DNA of 64,000 nucleotides. Origin: Deltaproteobacteria bacterium. GTDB lineage: Bacteria > Desulfobacterota > Desulfobulbia > Desulfobulbales > JAGXFP01. The stretch covers positions 1-64,000 of the forward strand of contig JAGVGT010000023.1 of the NCBI GenBank assembly GCA_020056965.1, given 5' to 3'. A model generated the notes under the pieces. That model did not search any database. It was not told the origin of the DNA and worked only from the letters and a program-made list of their open reading frames with translations. Of the stretch, positions 25,345-33,707 are shown in pieces (position 1 is the first letter of the stretch; the number at the start of each line of letters is the position of its first letter). The translations under genes were made by a program, and so were the position numbers.

Positions 25345-26985
25345 TTAGTTGAGCAAATCCACCAGGTTCCGGGCCACATACCATTTCTGATTGGAGAGTA
25401 CGGCGACGCCTTCGGAATCGACCTGCCGGTCGTTGAGGAAGGCGATGCTCTTGTTGCGGGGTATTTTCAGGGTGGTCTGGCCGTCCTTGGCCACGACGAC
25501 CAGGACAGGATTCTCCGGGCTGGTCAGATCTTGGCTGATGGTGGCGCCCTTGGCGCCGAAGGCCGCCCCCGCTTCGACAAAGAGGCGGGCGGTGGTTTGC
25601 TCCAGATCGACCCCGATCGCGCGGGCCATGTAGCGGGCAATCTCGGTGTTGTCGACCAGACCGGTCAGGCGACCGCCGCTGGGATCGTAGTCGTAAAGGA
25701 CCACGTCTTCGCCAGTGTGGCCGGTCGTGGTATAGCCGAGCCTGGCCCGCATCCCCAGCATCGGCCCCACGGCATAGTTCAGTTTGCCGGTCTTGGCCTT
25801 GGCGATGGCTTCGAGTTCGGCATCGCTGGGGTCAGCGATCCCGTAGTGGTCGGCCAGGGCTTGACTAATTTCGGCGCGGTTGGCGCGGTCCACCGGCAAG
25901 AGGGCCTCCAGCCCTTCCCCGGTGACCCTGGCCTTTTGCAGCGGCCCGAGGACGGCGGCCAGGGGCAGCTGGTCATAACCGGAATTGGTCGAGCTGTTAC
26001 CGATGGTCAGCCCGGAGTTGCCGTGGTCCGAGACCACGATCAGGATGGTGTTCAGGTCCTTTTTGGCAAAGTCGAGGGCCACCTTGACCGCCTGATCAAA
26101 GGCCAAGAGATCGCTGATCACCCCGACCGCATCGTTGGCATGGGCCGCCCAATCGATCTTGGAGCCCTCGATCATCACAAAGAAGCCGTCCCGGTCCCGG
26201 GCCAGGATCTCCAGGGCCTTGCTGGTCATTTCAGCCAGCGACGGCTCCAGGAGCGGATCGCGATCGAAGTCGTAGGAAATGGCCCGGGAACCCGGCTTTT
26301 TCCCGAACACCCCGAACAGCTTGTCGCCCGTGAAGCCCTTGAGGGCGGCGGTGTTATCGACCAAGGCATAACCCCGGGCGGCCGCGATCTCCTTGAGGTT
26401 TTCCCGGTCCTGGCGGGCTTCGGGGGCCATAAACCGGTTGCCGCCGCCGAGGAGGACGGTGAGACCGTTGTAGAGCATCTGTTCGGAGAGATTGTCATAA
26501 TTGTCGCGGTCCGGGTCGTGGGCGGCGAAATCGGCCGGAGTGGCATGCATGAACTCGCTGGTGACCACCAGGCCGGTGGCCTTGCCGGCCAACCGGGCCG
26601 CCTCCAGAATGGTACCCAGAGGGCGCAGGGACTCGGCCGGAACCTGGGCCCCCGGCATATTATAAACAGCGCCGCTGGTGGCGATATTGCCGGTCTGGGA
26701 TTTCCAGCCGGTGGCGTAAGCGCTCCCGGCCGGGGCCGAATCGGCAATGATCGCGTCCGATGAGTAGGTGCGGACCAGGCCGGCCGCCAGTTCGTCCATG
26801 GCCAGATTTTGCCCGGCATACCAGCGGGCCAGGGTGGTGGCCGTAACGCTCATGCCGTCGGGGATCATCAGGATGATATTTTTCGTCTGGCCCTCGGGGG
26901 CCGCTGCCGCCAGGGCCGCAACCGGCCCGGCCACCAGGGCCAGAAACGTTAGAGCCAACACACCTGTCTTGAACAACTGTTGCAT
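25345..26985 (-). CDS. Alkaline phosphatase (PhoA family), exported
   Basis: A periplasmic phosphomonoesterase of 546 residues with a signal peptide (1-28). The nucleophile is Ser83 in 'ADSAPAGSAYATG'. Metal-ligand regions are visible in 'MIPDGMS', 'EGSKIDWAAHANDA', 'VVSDHGNSG' and 'TTGHTGEDV'. The last ~90 residues form an added domain ending 'NQKWYVARNLVDLLN', which resembles a stalk/copper-amine-oxidase-N-like beta domain and may bind the cell surface; this part is inference. It lies 21 bp upstream of the RAM-domain gene on the same strand, so the two may be cotranscribed. No PHO box was sought successfully. Confidence 0.92.
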   Translation of the reverse strand: MQQLFKTGVLALTFLALVAGPVAALAAAAPEGQTKNIILMIPDGMSVTATTLARWYAGQNLAMDELAAGLVRTYSSDAIIADSAPAGSAYATGWKSQTGNIATSGAVYNMPGAQVPAESLRPLGTILEAARLAGKATGLVVTSEFMHATPADFAAHDPDRDNYDNLSEQMLYNGLTVLLGGGNRFMAPEARQDRENLKEIAAARGYALVDNTAALKGFTGDKLFGVFGKKPGSRAISYDFDRDPLLEPSLAEMTSKALEILARDRDGFFVMIEGSKIDWAAHANDAVGVISDLLAFDQAVKVALDFAKKDLNTILIVVSDHGNSGLTIGNSSTNSGYDQLPLAAVLGPLQKARVTGEGLEALLPVDRANRAEISQALADHYGIADPSDAELEAIAKAKTGKLNYAVGPMLGMRARLGYTTTGHTGEDVVLYDYDPSGGRLTGLVDNTEIARYMARAIGVDLEQTTARLFVEAGAAFGAKGATISQDLTSPENPVLVVVAKDGQTTLKIPRNKSIAFLNDRQVDSEGVAVLSNQKWYVARNLVDLLN

Positions 26986-27236
26986 TAAAAATCTCCGTTG
27001 GTGGGGGGATGATTGCTAACCGCGTAACGACTCGTTGCGCCGCCTAAGGCTCGAACAGCCCGTAGATCTTGGCGAGCGGGAAAGCTCTCTTGGCCTTCTT
27101 GCTTCTGCCCTGCAGCAGCGATCTACCTCAAGTTTAACGCCGAAACAGACCCCGCTCCAAGAGAGTATGGTGTCTGCCAGAGGTGGGGCCGCGCATTGCG
27201 CCTTAATATTGAGGCCGGCAAGTCGTGCTAAGAAGA

Positions 27237-27725
27237 TCAATTATCAGGGCCAGCCTCATCCAACACCCGTTGCTTGGCGTGGTCCCGAAAGTTTTTATAG
27301 AACATCTGGTTCGCCGCCAACGCCGCCAGACACCATTCCTTTTCCACAATGGCCGCGTCGACAATCTCCTTGAGGGCTTTATCCTTTCCCAGGTGCGAAG
27401 AAATCACCTCAGCAATCTCCATCGCCAGCCACCAATCCCCAACCTTGACCGCATCCCGCACCAGCCTCTCCAGAACCCCGTCCCGGGCGGATTGTGGAAG
27501 CATTTTTTTCGCCGAGCCGAACTCGGCGCGGAGCGCCAAGTCTTCGGTCACCGGAGAACCGGTGCAGATCAAGGCCGCCTTTTGTAACTCCACCGCCCGA
27601 CTCCGACTGGTCCGATCCAGGCCCTTTCCTCTTTGGCGGTACAGCTTCCAGGCCAAGAGAACTCCAGCCCCAATCACCAGGCTGGCGACCAGGCCGAAGA
27701 TGTATGTTGTTGCTGCGCTTGTCAT
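27237..27725 (-). CDS. Unknown protein with one N-terminal membrane helix
   Basis: A 162-residue protein: helix at about residues 8-28 ('IFGLVASLVIGAGVLLAWKLY'), then a helical soluble domain of TPR-like character ('DGVLERLVRDAVKVGDWWLAMEIAEVISS', 'ALKEIVDAAIVEKEWCLAALAANQMF'). The repeated 'A-x-x-x-G/E-W-W/C-L-A' pattern suggests helical hairpins for protein-protein contact. No catalytic motif is seen. It stands alone, with 251 bp of non-coding sequence after it on the alkaline phosphatase side and 311 bp before the next gene. Confidence 0.7.
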   Translation of the reverse strand: MTSAATTYIFGLVASLVIGAGVLLAWKLYRQRGKGLDRTSRSRAVELQKAALICTGSPVTEDLALRAEFGSAKKMLPQSARDGVLERLVRDAVKVGDWWLAMEIAEVISSHLGKDKALKEIVDAAIVEKEWCLAALAANQMFYKNFRDHAKQRVLDEAGPDN

Positions 27726-28036
27726 ATTTAGCCAACCAAAATAGGGTACAGCTTTTGCTCATCCCGCAATTGCCCATCAAACTATCTCATACCACAGGTT
27801 TGAGGAATTGACAGGTGGGGATTTCGGCCGAACCACCCGGACCCGGCCATGCGGGTTACAAAAATGTTCGATCAGCCGGCGTCTGGTTCTGGGTTGCTGC
27901 GAAACAGGGACGCGCCGCTGCTGTTGGCCGACCACGCGGGAGCTCTTTTCTCCAGGCGTGCTTAATGGCTGGGAGTAAAGTAAAGTTTACGAGGCACATT
28001 TTTCCGCTGATACCAGGTGAATCAAAAAGGAATCGT
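27726..28036. other. 311-bp gap between divergent genes
   Basis: Promoter region for two divergent genes. The ORF-track extension of the 28037 gene into this gap (27815) lacks family-like sequence. No repeat or RNA element recognised. Confidence 0.4.
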
Positions 28037-28708
28037 ATGCATGAAACGCTATTTTCCAGCACCGAAGGCCGGTTGCTGGGTATCGGCCTCACACTCTCCG
28101 CTCTGGTGCTGCTGGCGCTCGGGGTCGGTTGGCTCCTGTTTCCCGACCGGGTGCTGATCTACGCAGCCATGACCGGGCTGAACCTGACCATCGGCCGGGC
28201 CGCCGGGATGTCCTTCGGCTATGCAAACGGGCTTGGTCATGCCCGGGTGATCCCCCTCAACATGCTGGTTGAATCGATCCAGGTGCTGGTGGTGTACCCG
28301 CTGTTCGCGCTGAGCTGGCGACAACTGATCACGCTGCGCCGCCTGCAGCCTTACCTCTCACGCCTGCACGGCGCCGCCGAGTCGCGCAGTGACGTGGTGC
28401 AAAAGTTCGGCATCATCGGCCTGTTTGTTTTCGTCTTTGCGCCATTCTGGATGACCGGCCCGGTGATCGGGGCGATCATTGGCTTTATGATCGGCTTGCG
28501 CCCTTTGACCAATCTGGCGGTCGTGCTGAGTGCGACCTATGTCGCCATTGGCGTCTGGGGATTGCTGCTGAACGAACTCAACGCCTGGGCGGCAACCTTC
28601 AACCGCTTCGCCCTCTTCGGGTTGGTCCTCGCGATCATGCTCATCGCCGCCGTGATCAATTCGCTGAGCCAACGCCGGGTCCGCCCCACTAAAAATCCAC
28701 GCCATTAA
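28037..28708 (+). CDS. Integral membrane protein, putative small multidrug-export (COG2426-like) family
   Basis: The 223-residue hydrophobic protein has about six membrane segments, starting at ATG 28037 (MHETLFSSTEG) after AAAAAGGA. The central portion 'VVQKFGIIGLFVFVFAPFWMTGPVIGAIIGFMIGLRP' resembles the conserved part of the 'small multi-drug export' family (DedA-like re-entrant topology), usually of unproven transport function. The family assignment is moderate and no substrate is claimed. It ends 'RRVRPTKNPRH'. Monocistronic. Confidence 0.65.
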   Translation: MHETLFSSTEGRLLGIGLTLSALVLLALGVGWLLFPDRVLIYAAMTGLNLTIGRAAGMSFGYANGLGHARVIPLNMLVESIQVLVVYPLFALSWRQLITLRRLQPYLSRLHGAAESRSDVVQKFGIIGLFVFVFAPFWMTGPVIGAIIGFMIGLRPLTNLAVVLSATYVAIGVWGLLLNELNAWAATFNRFALFGLVLAIMLIAAVINSLSQRRVRPTKNPRH

Positions 28709-28804
28709 ACCCACTTTAGTTACAACTGGCCGGTAGTTCGGCCGGGATTAAAAGGGGAAGGCCCAGATTGTTTCAGCCCCTACGTAGAGTAAAAACCTCT
28801 GAGG

Positions 28805-28880
28805 TCAACCCATCCGGTGCAATGCGCTTCGCTTATTGACGCCCTACATAGATGGCAGGATGCGCCTTACGAGTTGTCGA
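28805..28880. repeat. Dispersed 'catccgg.gcaatgcgcttcgcttattg' repeat
   Basis: CATCCGGTGCAATGCGCTTCGCTTATTGACGCCCTACAT followed by GCGCCTTACGAGTT: the same family, in the same orientation, as 32415-32500 and 33605-33680, and inverted relative to 19125. Confidence 0.7.
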
Positions 28881-28979
28881 CGACATCATCCAGCCTGATA
28901 TTTAAATTCTGTATTTGGAAAGCAGGCAATACTATAAAAAGCTGTACACGCGTGATCTCTATCCGATAGGGTTAGCAAC

Positions 28980-31037
28980 ATGAAGGATCCCTCAGAACTG
29001 CGCAAAAGTGCCGAGGAAAAGTTGGCCCCTTTACGGGAAAACCTGGACCCGTTGTCACCAGAGGGAATGCGGCGGGCTTTACATGAGTTGCAGGTCCATC
29101 AGATCGAGCTGGAGATGCAGAACGAAGAACTGCGCCGGACGCAGGCTGAGTTAGAGGCCTCTCGGGCCGATTACTACGATCTGTACGACCTGGCGCCGGT
29201 CGGCTATTGCACCTTGTGCGAGCAAGGGCTGATTCGGAAGGCCAATCTTGCCGCCGCCGCTTTGCTCGGTGTGAACCGCGACCTCCTGGTCAAACAGCCG
29301 CTGACTCACTTTATCTTTAAAGAGGACCAAGACCTCTACTATCGCCTCCGGCAACAGCTGGATGATCAGGGCGAACTGCAGATATGCGAGTTGCGGATGG
29401 CCCCCGATGGTGGCGAGCCTTTTTGGGCAAATCTGCGGATAACCCCGGCGCAGAACGGTGCGTATAAGCTCACCCTATGCAATATCTCGGAGCGCAAGCG
29501 GGCGGAAGTGGCGTTGCAAGATTCCGAAAGGTTTATGGATAACATTCTCGCCAACATTGACGAGGCCATTGTCGTAATCGATGGTAACCACCGAATCCAG
29601 TTGGCCAACCGGGCGTACTGCGAGCAGGCCGGTAAGTCGCCGGCGAACATTATTGGCCGCCATTACCAGGAGATCTCACCTTACGACAACCTGCCCCGCC
29701 AAGGGCTTGACCATACCGGCCAGTTAAATACAACCTTTGCGTCAGGCGCCCCGACATTTAGCACCCACACCCATATCGATGCGCAGGGAAAGACGCGGCA
29801 GGTAGAGACCAGATCTTACGCGATGAAAGAAGGCCTCGGGGGGGTTCCGTTTGTCATTGAGGTCATCACCGATATAACCGATAGAATCGCGATTGAGGCC
29901 CAGCTCCGTCAGGCCCAGAAGCTGGAGGCCATCGGCACCCTGGCCGGTGGTATCGCCCACGACTTCAACAACATCCTATCAGCGATCATCGGCTACGGAG
30001 AGATCGTTATGGAGGAGCTGCCACCCGGCAGCTCCCTGCGCGAGGAGCAAGCCTATGTCATCATGGCCGGTAAGCGAGCCCGGGATCTGGTCAAACAAAT
30101 CCTGACCTTCAGCCGCCGCACCGAGCAGCAACTTGAACCCCAGTTGCTCCAGAGCATTGTGGGAGAGACCCTGACGCTGCTCCGCGCCTCCCTGCCCTCC
30201 ACCATCGCGATCAAGGAAATGATCGACGTCAACTGCGGCCCGGTTCTGGCCGGCTCGATCCAAATCCACCAGGTGGTCATGAACCTCTGCACCAACGCCT
30301 TTCAGGCCATGCGCGAAACTGGCGGGGGGCTGACCATCACTCTGAAGTCCGTCAACCTGGCCGAGGCCCAGGTCACCAATAGCGGCAGCTTGACCCCAGG
30401 CCGATACGCCGTGCTGGAGGTCGCCGACACGGGTGACGGTATGAGCAAGGCGGTGCAGGAGCGGATCTTCGAACCCTTCTTCACCACCAAGGAGCAGGGA
30501 CATGGAACCGGGCTGGGGCTGGCGGTGGTGCACGGCATCGTCATTGAGTTGGGCGGGGCGATCAGCGTTGCCAGTGCGCCGGACCGTGGCACCACCATCA
30601 CGGTTTATCTGCCTTTGCTCGAGAACGAGGTGCCGGTCGAACCCTCAATACAAAATAAGGAGCTGCCGCGAGGGACCGAGTCGGTACTGGTGGTTGATGA
30701 CCAGGAGATCATCGTCCTCATGCACCGCCATATTCTTGAGAACCTTGGCTACCGGGTGGAGGCATTTACCGACAGTGAACACGCGTTGCAAGCCTTCCGG
30801 GAAAATCCGGACCGTTTCGATCTGCTCCTCACCGACATGACTATGCCTAATCTGACCGGCGCCGAACTTGCCGTGGAGGTTCTGCGGCTCCGGCCATCAA
30901 TGCCGATTATTATCTGCACCGGTTATAGCGAATTGATCGACGAAGGCATGGCCAAGGCCTTGGGGGTAAGGGAGTTCCTGCAGAAACCGCTCGAAAAAAT
31001 CGAACTGGCCCAAGCGGTAAGGAAGGTGCTGGACTGA
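28980..31037 (+). CDS. PAS-domain hybrid histidine kinase with C-terminal receiver
   Basis: A 685-residue soluble signalling kinase. An N-terminal coiled-coil ('LHELQVHQIELEMQNEELRR') leads into a PAS domain (about 62-180), a second PAS (about 183-310), a HisKA dimerisation/phosphoacceptor domain (His327 in 'GGIAHDFNNILSAI'), an ATPase domain (about 430-545, 'NLCTNAFQAM', 'DTGDGMS', 'GTGLGLAVVHGI') and a receiver domain (565-685) with phosphoacceptor Asp619 in 'LLLTDMTMPN'. No membrane helix. All catalytic positions are kept. No partner regulator is adjacent, so the output is unknown; the internal receiver suggests phosphorelay or self-tuning. Start ATG follows AGGGTTAGCAAC. Confidence 0.93.
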   Translation: MKDPSELRKSAEEKLAPLRENLDPLSPEGMRRALHELQVHQIELEMQNEELRRTQAELEASRADYYDLYDLAPVGYCTLCEQGLIRKANLAAAALLGVNRDLLVKQPLTHFIFKEDQDLYYRLRQQLDDQGELQICELRMAPDGGEPFWANLRITPAQNGAYKLTLCNISERKRAEVALQDSERFMDNILANIDEAIVVIDGNHRIQLANRAYCEQAGKSPANIIGRHYQEISPYDNLPRQGLDHTGQLNTTFASGAPTFSTHTHIDAQGKTRQVETRSYAMKEGLGGVPFVIEVITDITDRIAIEAQLRQAQKLEAIGTLAGGIAHDFNNILSAIIGYGEIVMEELPPGSSLREEQAYVIMAGKRARDLVKQILTFSRRTEQQLEPQLLQSIVGETLTLLRASLPSTIAIKEMIDVNCGPVLAGSIQIHQVVMNLCTNAFQAMRETGGGLTITLKSVNLAEAQVTNSGSLTPGRYAVLEVADTGDGMSKAVQERIFEPFFTTKEQGHGTGLGLAVVHGIVIELGGAISVASAPDRGTTITVYLPLLENEVPVEPSIQNKELPRGTESVLVVDDQEIIVLMHRHILENLGYRVEAFTDSEHALQAFRENPDRFDLLLTDMTMPNLTGAELAVEVLRLRPSMPIIICTGYSELIDEGMAKALGVREFLQKPLEKIELAQAVRKVLD

Positions 31038-31104
31038 ACCCGGCAAACCAGTTTAATGGACTTGACTTAACCTCCAATAATTACGAGACAATCCCAACTT
31101 ATCG

Positions 31105-31143
31105 ACCGATGCGATTCGTTTCTCACCGCATCCTGCAGATCTG
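31105..31143. repeat. Dispersed 'cgaccgatgcgattcgtttctcaccgcatcct' repeat
   Basis: CGACCGATGCGATTCGTTTCTCACCGCATCCTGCA. A nearly identical copy is at 33147-33178, and a related one is inside 19210-19255. Non-coding; part of the repeat-rich accessory patch. Confidence 0.65.
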
Positions 31144-31151
31144 CAATCTGA

Positions 31152-31481
31152 CTACATCTTGACCAATCTTTTCAGCAGAAGGTCTTCAACGTTTTGCCGG
31201 GAGTCCAGCACCGCCAGGACAAAAACCTTCTTATCGGAAACCCGGTAAATCAAGCGCCAGGGATTAATGATCAGCTCCCGGTAGAGATTTACGCCTTGCT
31301 CAGACAACTCCGGAACCACCCGACCCCTTTCCGGTAAGGATTTGAGGGAGATCGCCTTTTCCTTGATTTTGCTGAAAACGCTATGGGCATTGGTGAGATT
31401 TTCTGCCGCGATATACTCAACAATCCCCAAGAGATCCGCTTCAGCAACCTCGGCCCAAATGACCGTATATTTGCGGTTCAT
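31152..31481 (-). CDS. ParE/RelE-family toxin
   Basis: A 109-residue type II toxin starting at ATG 31481, which overlaps the antitoxin stop (ATGA). Typical ParE/RelE elements are 'YTVIWAEVAEADLLGIVEYIA', 'LKSLPERGRVVPEL' and 'WRLIYRVSDKKVFVLAVLDSRQNVEDLLLKRL'. The RelE/ParE fold gives either mRNA cleavage or gyrase inhibition; the 'R-x-x-Y...VLDSR' tail fits ParE-like members. Order antitoxin-toxin, one transcript. Confidence 0.92.
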   Translation of the reverse strand: MNRKYTVIWAEVAEADLLGIVEYIAAENLTNAHSVFSKIKEKAISLKSLPERGRVVPELSEQGVNLYRELIINPWRLIYRVSDKKVFVLAVLDSRQNVEDLLLKRLVKM

Positions 31482-31759
31482 CAAGCTTTCTTGGCCAATA
31501 CTTTTTCGATATCGGCAAACACCTTGTCCTGGGATTTAACCTTACCCTGCTTGATATTTTCCTCACCCTCAGTGATTAATTTGAGCAAAGTGATGGCCTT
31601 ACGCATCTTGTCGTAACTTTCCGGATCCTGCAGAACCCCCCTGGGTTCGCCATTCTGGGTGATAACCATCGGCCGGTGGGTTTCGTTGATCTGCTTTAAA
31701 ATATCGGCCACGTGGGACTTGAGATAAGAAACCGGTTTGATGTCTGTTGCAATATCCAT
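31481..31759 (-). CDS. Phd/YefM-family antitoxin
   Basis: A 92-residue antitoxin of the Phd/YefM family: 'DIKPVSYLKSHVADILKQINETHRPMVITQNGEPRGVLQDPESYDKM' (N-terminal DNA-binding and dimerisation), then a toxin-binding helix rich in Lys/Glu. The start at 31759 has AGGAGG six bases upstream; the ORF-track start at 31789 is too early. It controls the ParE-like toxin downstream. Confidence 0.93.
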   Translation of the reverse strand: MDIATDIKPVSYLKSHVADILKQINETHRPMVITQNGEPRGVLQDPESYDKMRKAITLLKLITEGEENIKQGKVKSQDKVFADIEKVLAKKA

Positions 31760-31861
31760 GATGTACCTCCTGTCCGAATAAGGTACCATTTACGGACTTA
31801 ATGTCAAGATTAGCGAAAGCTATTAGGGCGAAAGCACCCGCGTGGGAACGATAAAGGAAAC

Positions 31862-32203
31862 TCAAGCCGCTTTCAGCATGAAATCCACATGCACGGTGTC
31901 GTACGGAAAGACGATCTGGCCCTTGTCGGTCTTTTGCAGTAATCCCGCATTCAACAGGGCCTTGACGTCGCCGTGCACGCCCTTCACATCCCGGTGCATG
32001 CGGCGGGCGGCCTCGCGAATCGTCATTGGCCCCGCGCCAGTCATGAGTTTCAGCAAGTCCCAGCGCTTACCGGAAAGCACCTTGAAGAGCAATTCCGGGC
32101 TGGCGAAGCTGATAAAAGCTCCCTGCGGTTCGCCTGCAAACGCACGCAGCAAACGCTGATCGCTTTTTTCGCGGGAGGCAACTTCCAACGTCACGCTGTT
32201 CAT
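31862..32203 (-). CDS. Winged-helix DNA-binding protein (HVO_A0114-like), possible orphan antitoxin
   Basis: A 113-residue protein starting at ATG 32203 after GGAGGAAATGAT. Blocks 'FASPELLFKVLSGKRWDLLKLMTG', 'TIREAARRMHRDVKGVHGDVKALLNAGLLQKTDKGQIVFPYDTVHVDFML' describe a helix-turn-helix with wing, the type often paired with small toxins of the TumE/DUF6516 class. Here the upstream toxin gene is missing; only a short reading-frame tail '...LDDFWKDVDNWRK' ends four bases into the regulator's start region. It is therefore either an orphan antitoxin or a free-standing repressor. Confidence 0.75.
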   Translation of the reverse strand: MNSVTLEVASREKSDQRLLRAFAGEPQGAFISFASPELLFKVLSGKRWDLLKLMTGAGPMTIREAARRMHRDVKGVHGDVKALLNAGLLQKTDKGQIVFPYDTVHVDFMLKAA

Positions 32204-32504
32204 ATCATTTCCTCCAGTTGTCCACATCTTTCCAGAAATCGTCCAGCAGGCAGGTGTCAGATTCCACGGAGTTACATTCATCGTTCCTACGCTCCAGCGT
32301 GGAAACGCCGCCCGGGACGCTCCCGCGTCCCCAACTTCATCACCACGGATCAAGCTCGATCAACCCGCCCGACCAGACTGACACGGAAACAACAGATATA
32401 CGATAAGAAAGGCGACTCATCCGGCGCAATGCGCTTCGTTTATTGTCGCCCACATTGATGGAAGAGCTTGTGCCTTACGAGTTTGCGCCTTACGAGTTAC
32501 GGCA
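32204..32504. other. 301-bp gap with dispersed repeats
   Basis: Contains a 'CGTTCCTACGCTCCAGCGTGGAAACG' palindrome (32281-32306) and, at 32415-32500, the repeat CTCATCCGGCGCAATGCGCTTCGTTTATTGTCGCCC...GCGCCTTACGAGTT. On the minus strand, a possible toxin C-terminal remnant (NSVESDTCLLDDFWKDVDNWRK) precedes the regulator at 32203. No intact gene. Confidence 0.6.
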
Positions 32505-32789
32505 TCAAAGCCGGGATTTAGCCGCCTCGTAAACCTTCAACTTGTCCCGCTTTCCAATCGAGATTACGGTCACGAACACCACTTGGTCATCAACGCGATA
32601 AACCAGGCGATACCCGGCACTACGCAGTTTGATTTTGTAGCAATCGGCCATGCCGGTAAGCGCCGCAGCAGGGACACGCGGGGAGAGCAGACGTTCCAAG
32701 AGTTTTTTCTTCAGTGGTTCCCGAATGAAAGCGTCCAGCTTGCGCCATTCAACCAGGGCCAGTTCATGGAAGCGGAGCTTATAGTTCAT
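32505..32789 (-). CDS. relE: RelE-family toxin
   Basis: A 94-residue RelE toxin: 'YKLRFHELALVEWRKLDAFIREPLKKKLLERL', 'ALTGMADCYKIKLRSAGYRLVYRVDDQVVFVTVISIGKRDKLKVYEAA'. The basic and aromatic residues used for ribosome-dependent mRNA cleavage (K/R-rich helix, 'RLVYRV', terminal 'KRDKLKVY') are present. Overlaps its antitoxin gene by 11 bp. Confidence 0.94.
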   Translation of the reverse strand: MNYKLRFHELALVEWRKLDAFIREPLKKKLLERLLSPRVPAAALTGMADCYKIKLRSAGYRLVYRVDDQVVFVTVISIGKRDKLKVYEAAKSRL

Positions 32790-33024
32790 CCGGATTCACT
32801 TCGACAAAGGGGCCGGCACCGCGTTCCCGCACCAGTTTGGCATCTTCCAGGTCTTCCAGAACAGCCATCAGCCTTTCGTAGTGGGCGGCGGGAAGGAGGT
32901 AGGCCTCGGGACGATTGTGATTTAAGACGGCAATCGGGCACTCCTCGGCCTGCTTAAGAATTCCGGCGTAATTCCGCTTCAGTTCGGTGACACTTACGGT
33001 GATATTTGAATAGATGGTGTCCAT
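32779..33024 (-). CDS. RelB/Phd-family antitoxin
   Basis: An 81-residue antitoxin ('SNITVSVTELKRNYAGILKQAEECPIAVLNHNRPEAYLLPAAHYERLM') of the Phd/YefM type that accompanies RelE. The C-terminal acidic tail ('GAGPFVEVNPDEL') is the toxin-binding part. Upstream, 33042-33085 has an imperfect palindrome around ATCTAAATAAACAT / ATGTTTATTTAGAT that may be its own operator. Confidence 0.9.
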   Translation of the reverse strand: MDTIYSNITVSVTELKRNYAGILKQAEECPIAVLNHNRPEAYLLPAAHYERLMAVLEDLEDAKLVRERGAGPFVEVNPDEL

Positions 33025-33037
33025 GTGGCTACCTCGG

Positions 33038-33086
33038 CAAATAGATGTTTATTTAGATATTTAATATAGCATCTAAATAAACATCC
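33038..33086. promoter_or_regulatory. Palindromic candidate operator of the RelBE-type pair
   Basis: ATGTTTATTTAGATatttaatatagcATCTAAATAAACAT: exact 14-bp inverted arms with a 12-bp spacer, 20 bp upstream of the antitoxin start. Such an autoregulatory operator is expected for a Phd/RelB antitoxin. Confidence 0.7.
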
Positions 33087-33146
33087 TCCAAGTGACGTTA
33101 CCGCAGAAACATACCTGTGAAGATGTGATGCAGCGGTGATACGCGA

Positions 33147-33250
33147 CCGATGCGGTTCGTTTCTCACCGCATCCTAGGTGAATGACACCGAAGCAACAGG
33201 TATAGGATAAGAAAGACAACTCATCCGGCGCAATGCACCTTACGAGTTAA
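33147..33250. repeat. Two dispersed repeat copies
   Basis: GCGACCGATGCGGTTCGTTTCTCACCGCATCCTAGG (33147-33178) followed by ACTCATCCGGCGCAATGCACCTTACGAGTT (33219-33250), a short version of the repeat at 32415 and 33605 that lacks the middle. Confidence 0.65.
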
Positions 33251-33280
33251 TTTGTTCCTGTGGGAAATAGGGGAGTGTCC

Positions 33281-33478
33281 CTAATTTCCGAAAACTGGTA
33301 GCGTATTGAAGTCGAACTCCGCGTCACCCCACCACTCCATTTCTTGGCCGGTTAGCGTGCCAATCTTCTTAAACATCGACTCCAGGGCAAACCACTCATT
33401 ATCAGAAAGCACAACGCGATATTCACCAATTATGGTGATAGATGAGCCTTCTCGTAAAATGCCAAACTCGATGCACAT
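33281..33478 (-). CDS. Unknown small protein (65 aa)
   Basis: A 65-residue acidic ORF ('EYRVVLSDNEWFALESMFKKIGTLTGQEMEWWGDAEFDFNTLPVFGN') with a plausible AGGG site five bases before ATG. No family recognised. It lies between repeat copies in the accessory patch. It could be an immunity or antitoxin-like protein, but nothing proves this, and spurious coding is possible. Confidence 0.45.
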   Translation of the reverse strand: MCIEFGILREGSSITIIGEYRVVLSDNEWFALESMFKKIGTLTGQEMEWWGDAEFDFNTLPVFGN

Positions 33479-33599
33479 GCAGCCCTACAAGTAATTATAC
33501 AGATCCATATACCTAAGTTGTAGGTCGGGTCAGCGAAGCGTAACCCGACCTACGGACTGGAGTTAATCGTTCCTACGCTTGAATGTGGGAACGACTAAG

Positions 33600-33680
33600 A
33601 TTAGCGAACTCATCCGGCGCAATGCGCTTCGCTTATTGTCGCCCTACATTGACGAAAAAGGATTGCGCCTTACGAGTTCA
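33600..33680. repeat. Dispersed 'gcgcaatgcgcttcgcttattgtcgccctacat' repeat
   Basis: AACTCATCCGGCGCAATGCGCTTCGCTTATTGTCGCCCTACATTGAC...GCGCCTTACGAGTTCATC, the best-preserved full copy in the window. Just before it is a 'CGTTCCTACGCTTGAATGTGGGAACG' hairpin (33570-33595), related to 32281. Confidence 0.7.
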
Positions 33681-33707
33681 TCAGACACTCATAATTTGAT
33701 ACAATCA

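Noticed and set aside
25531-26763. 410-aa plus-strand ORF
   Set aside because: Antisense shadow of the alkaline phosphatase.
27016-27240. 74-aa minus-strand ORF between alkaline phosphatase and the next gene
   Set aside because: No family features, Arg-rich random-looking composition, no clear start site.
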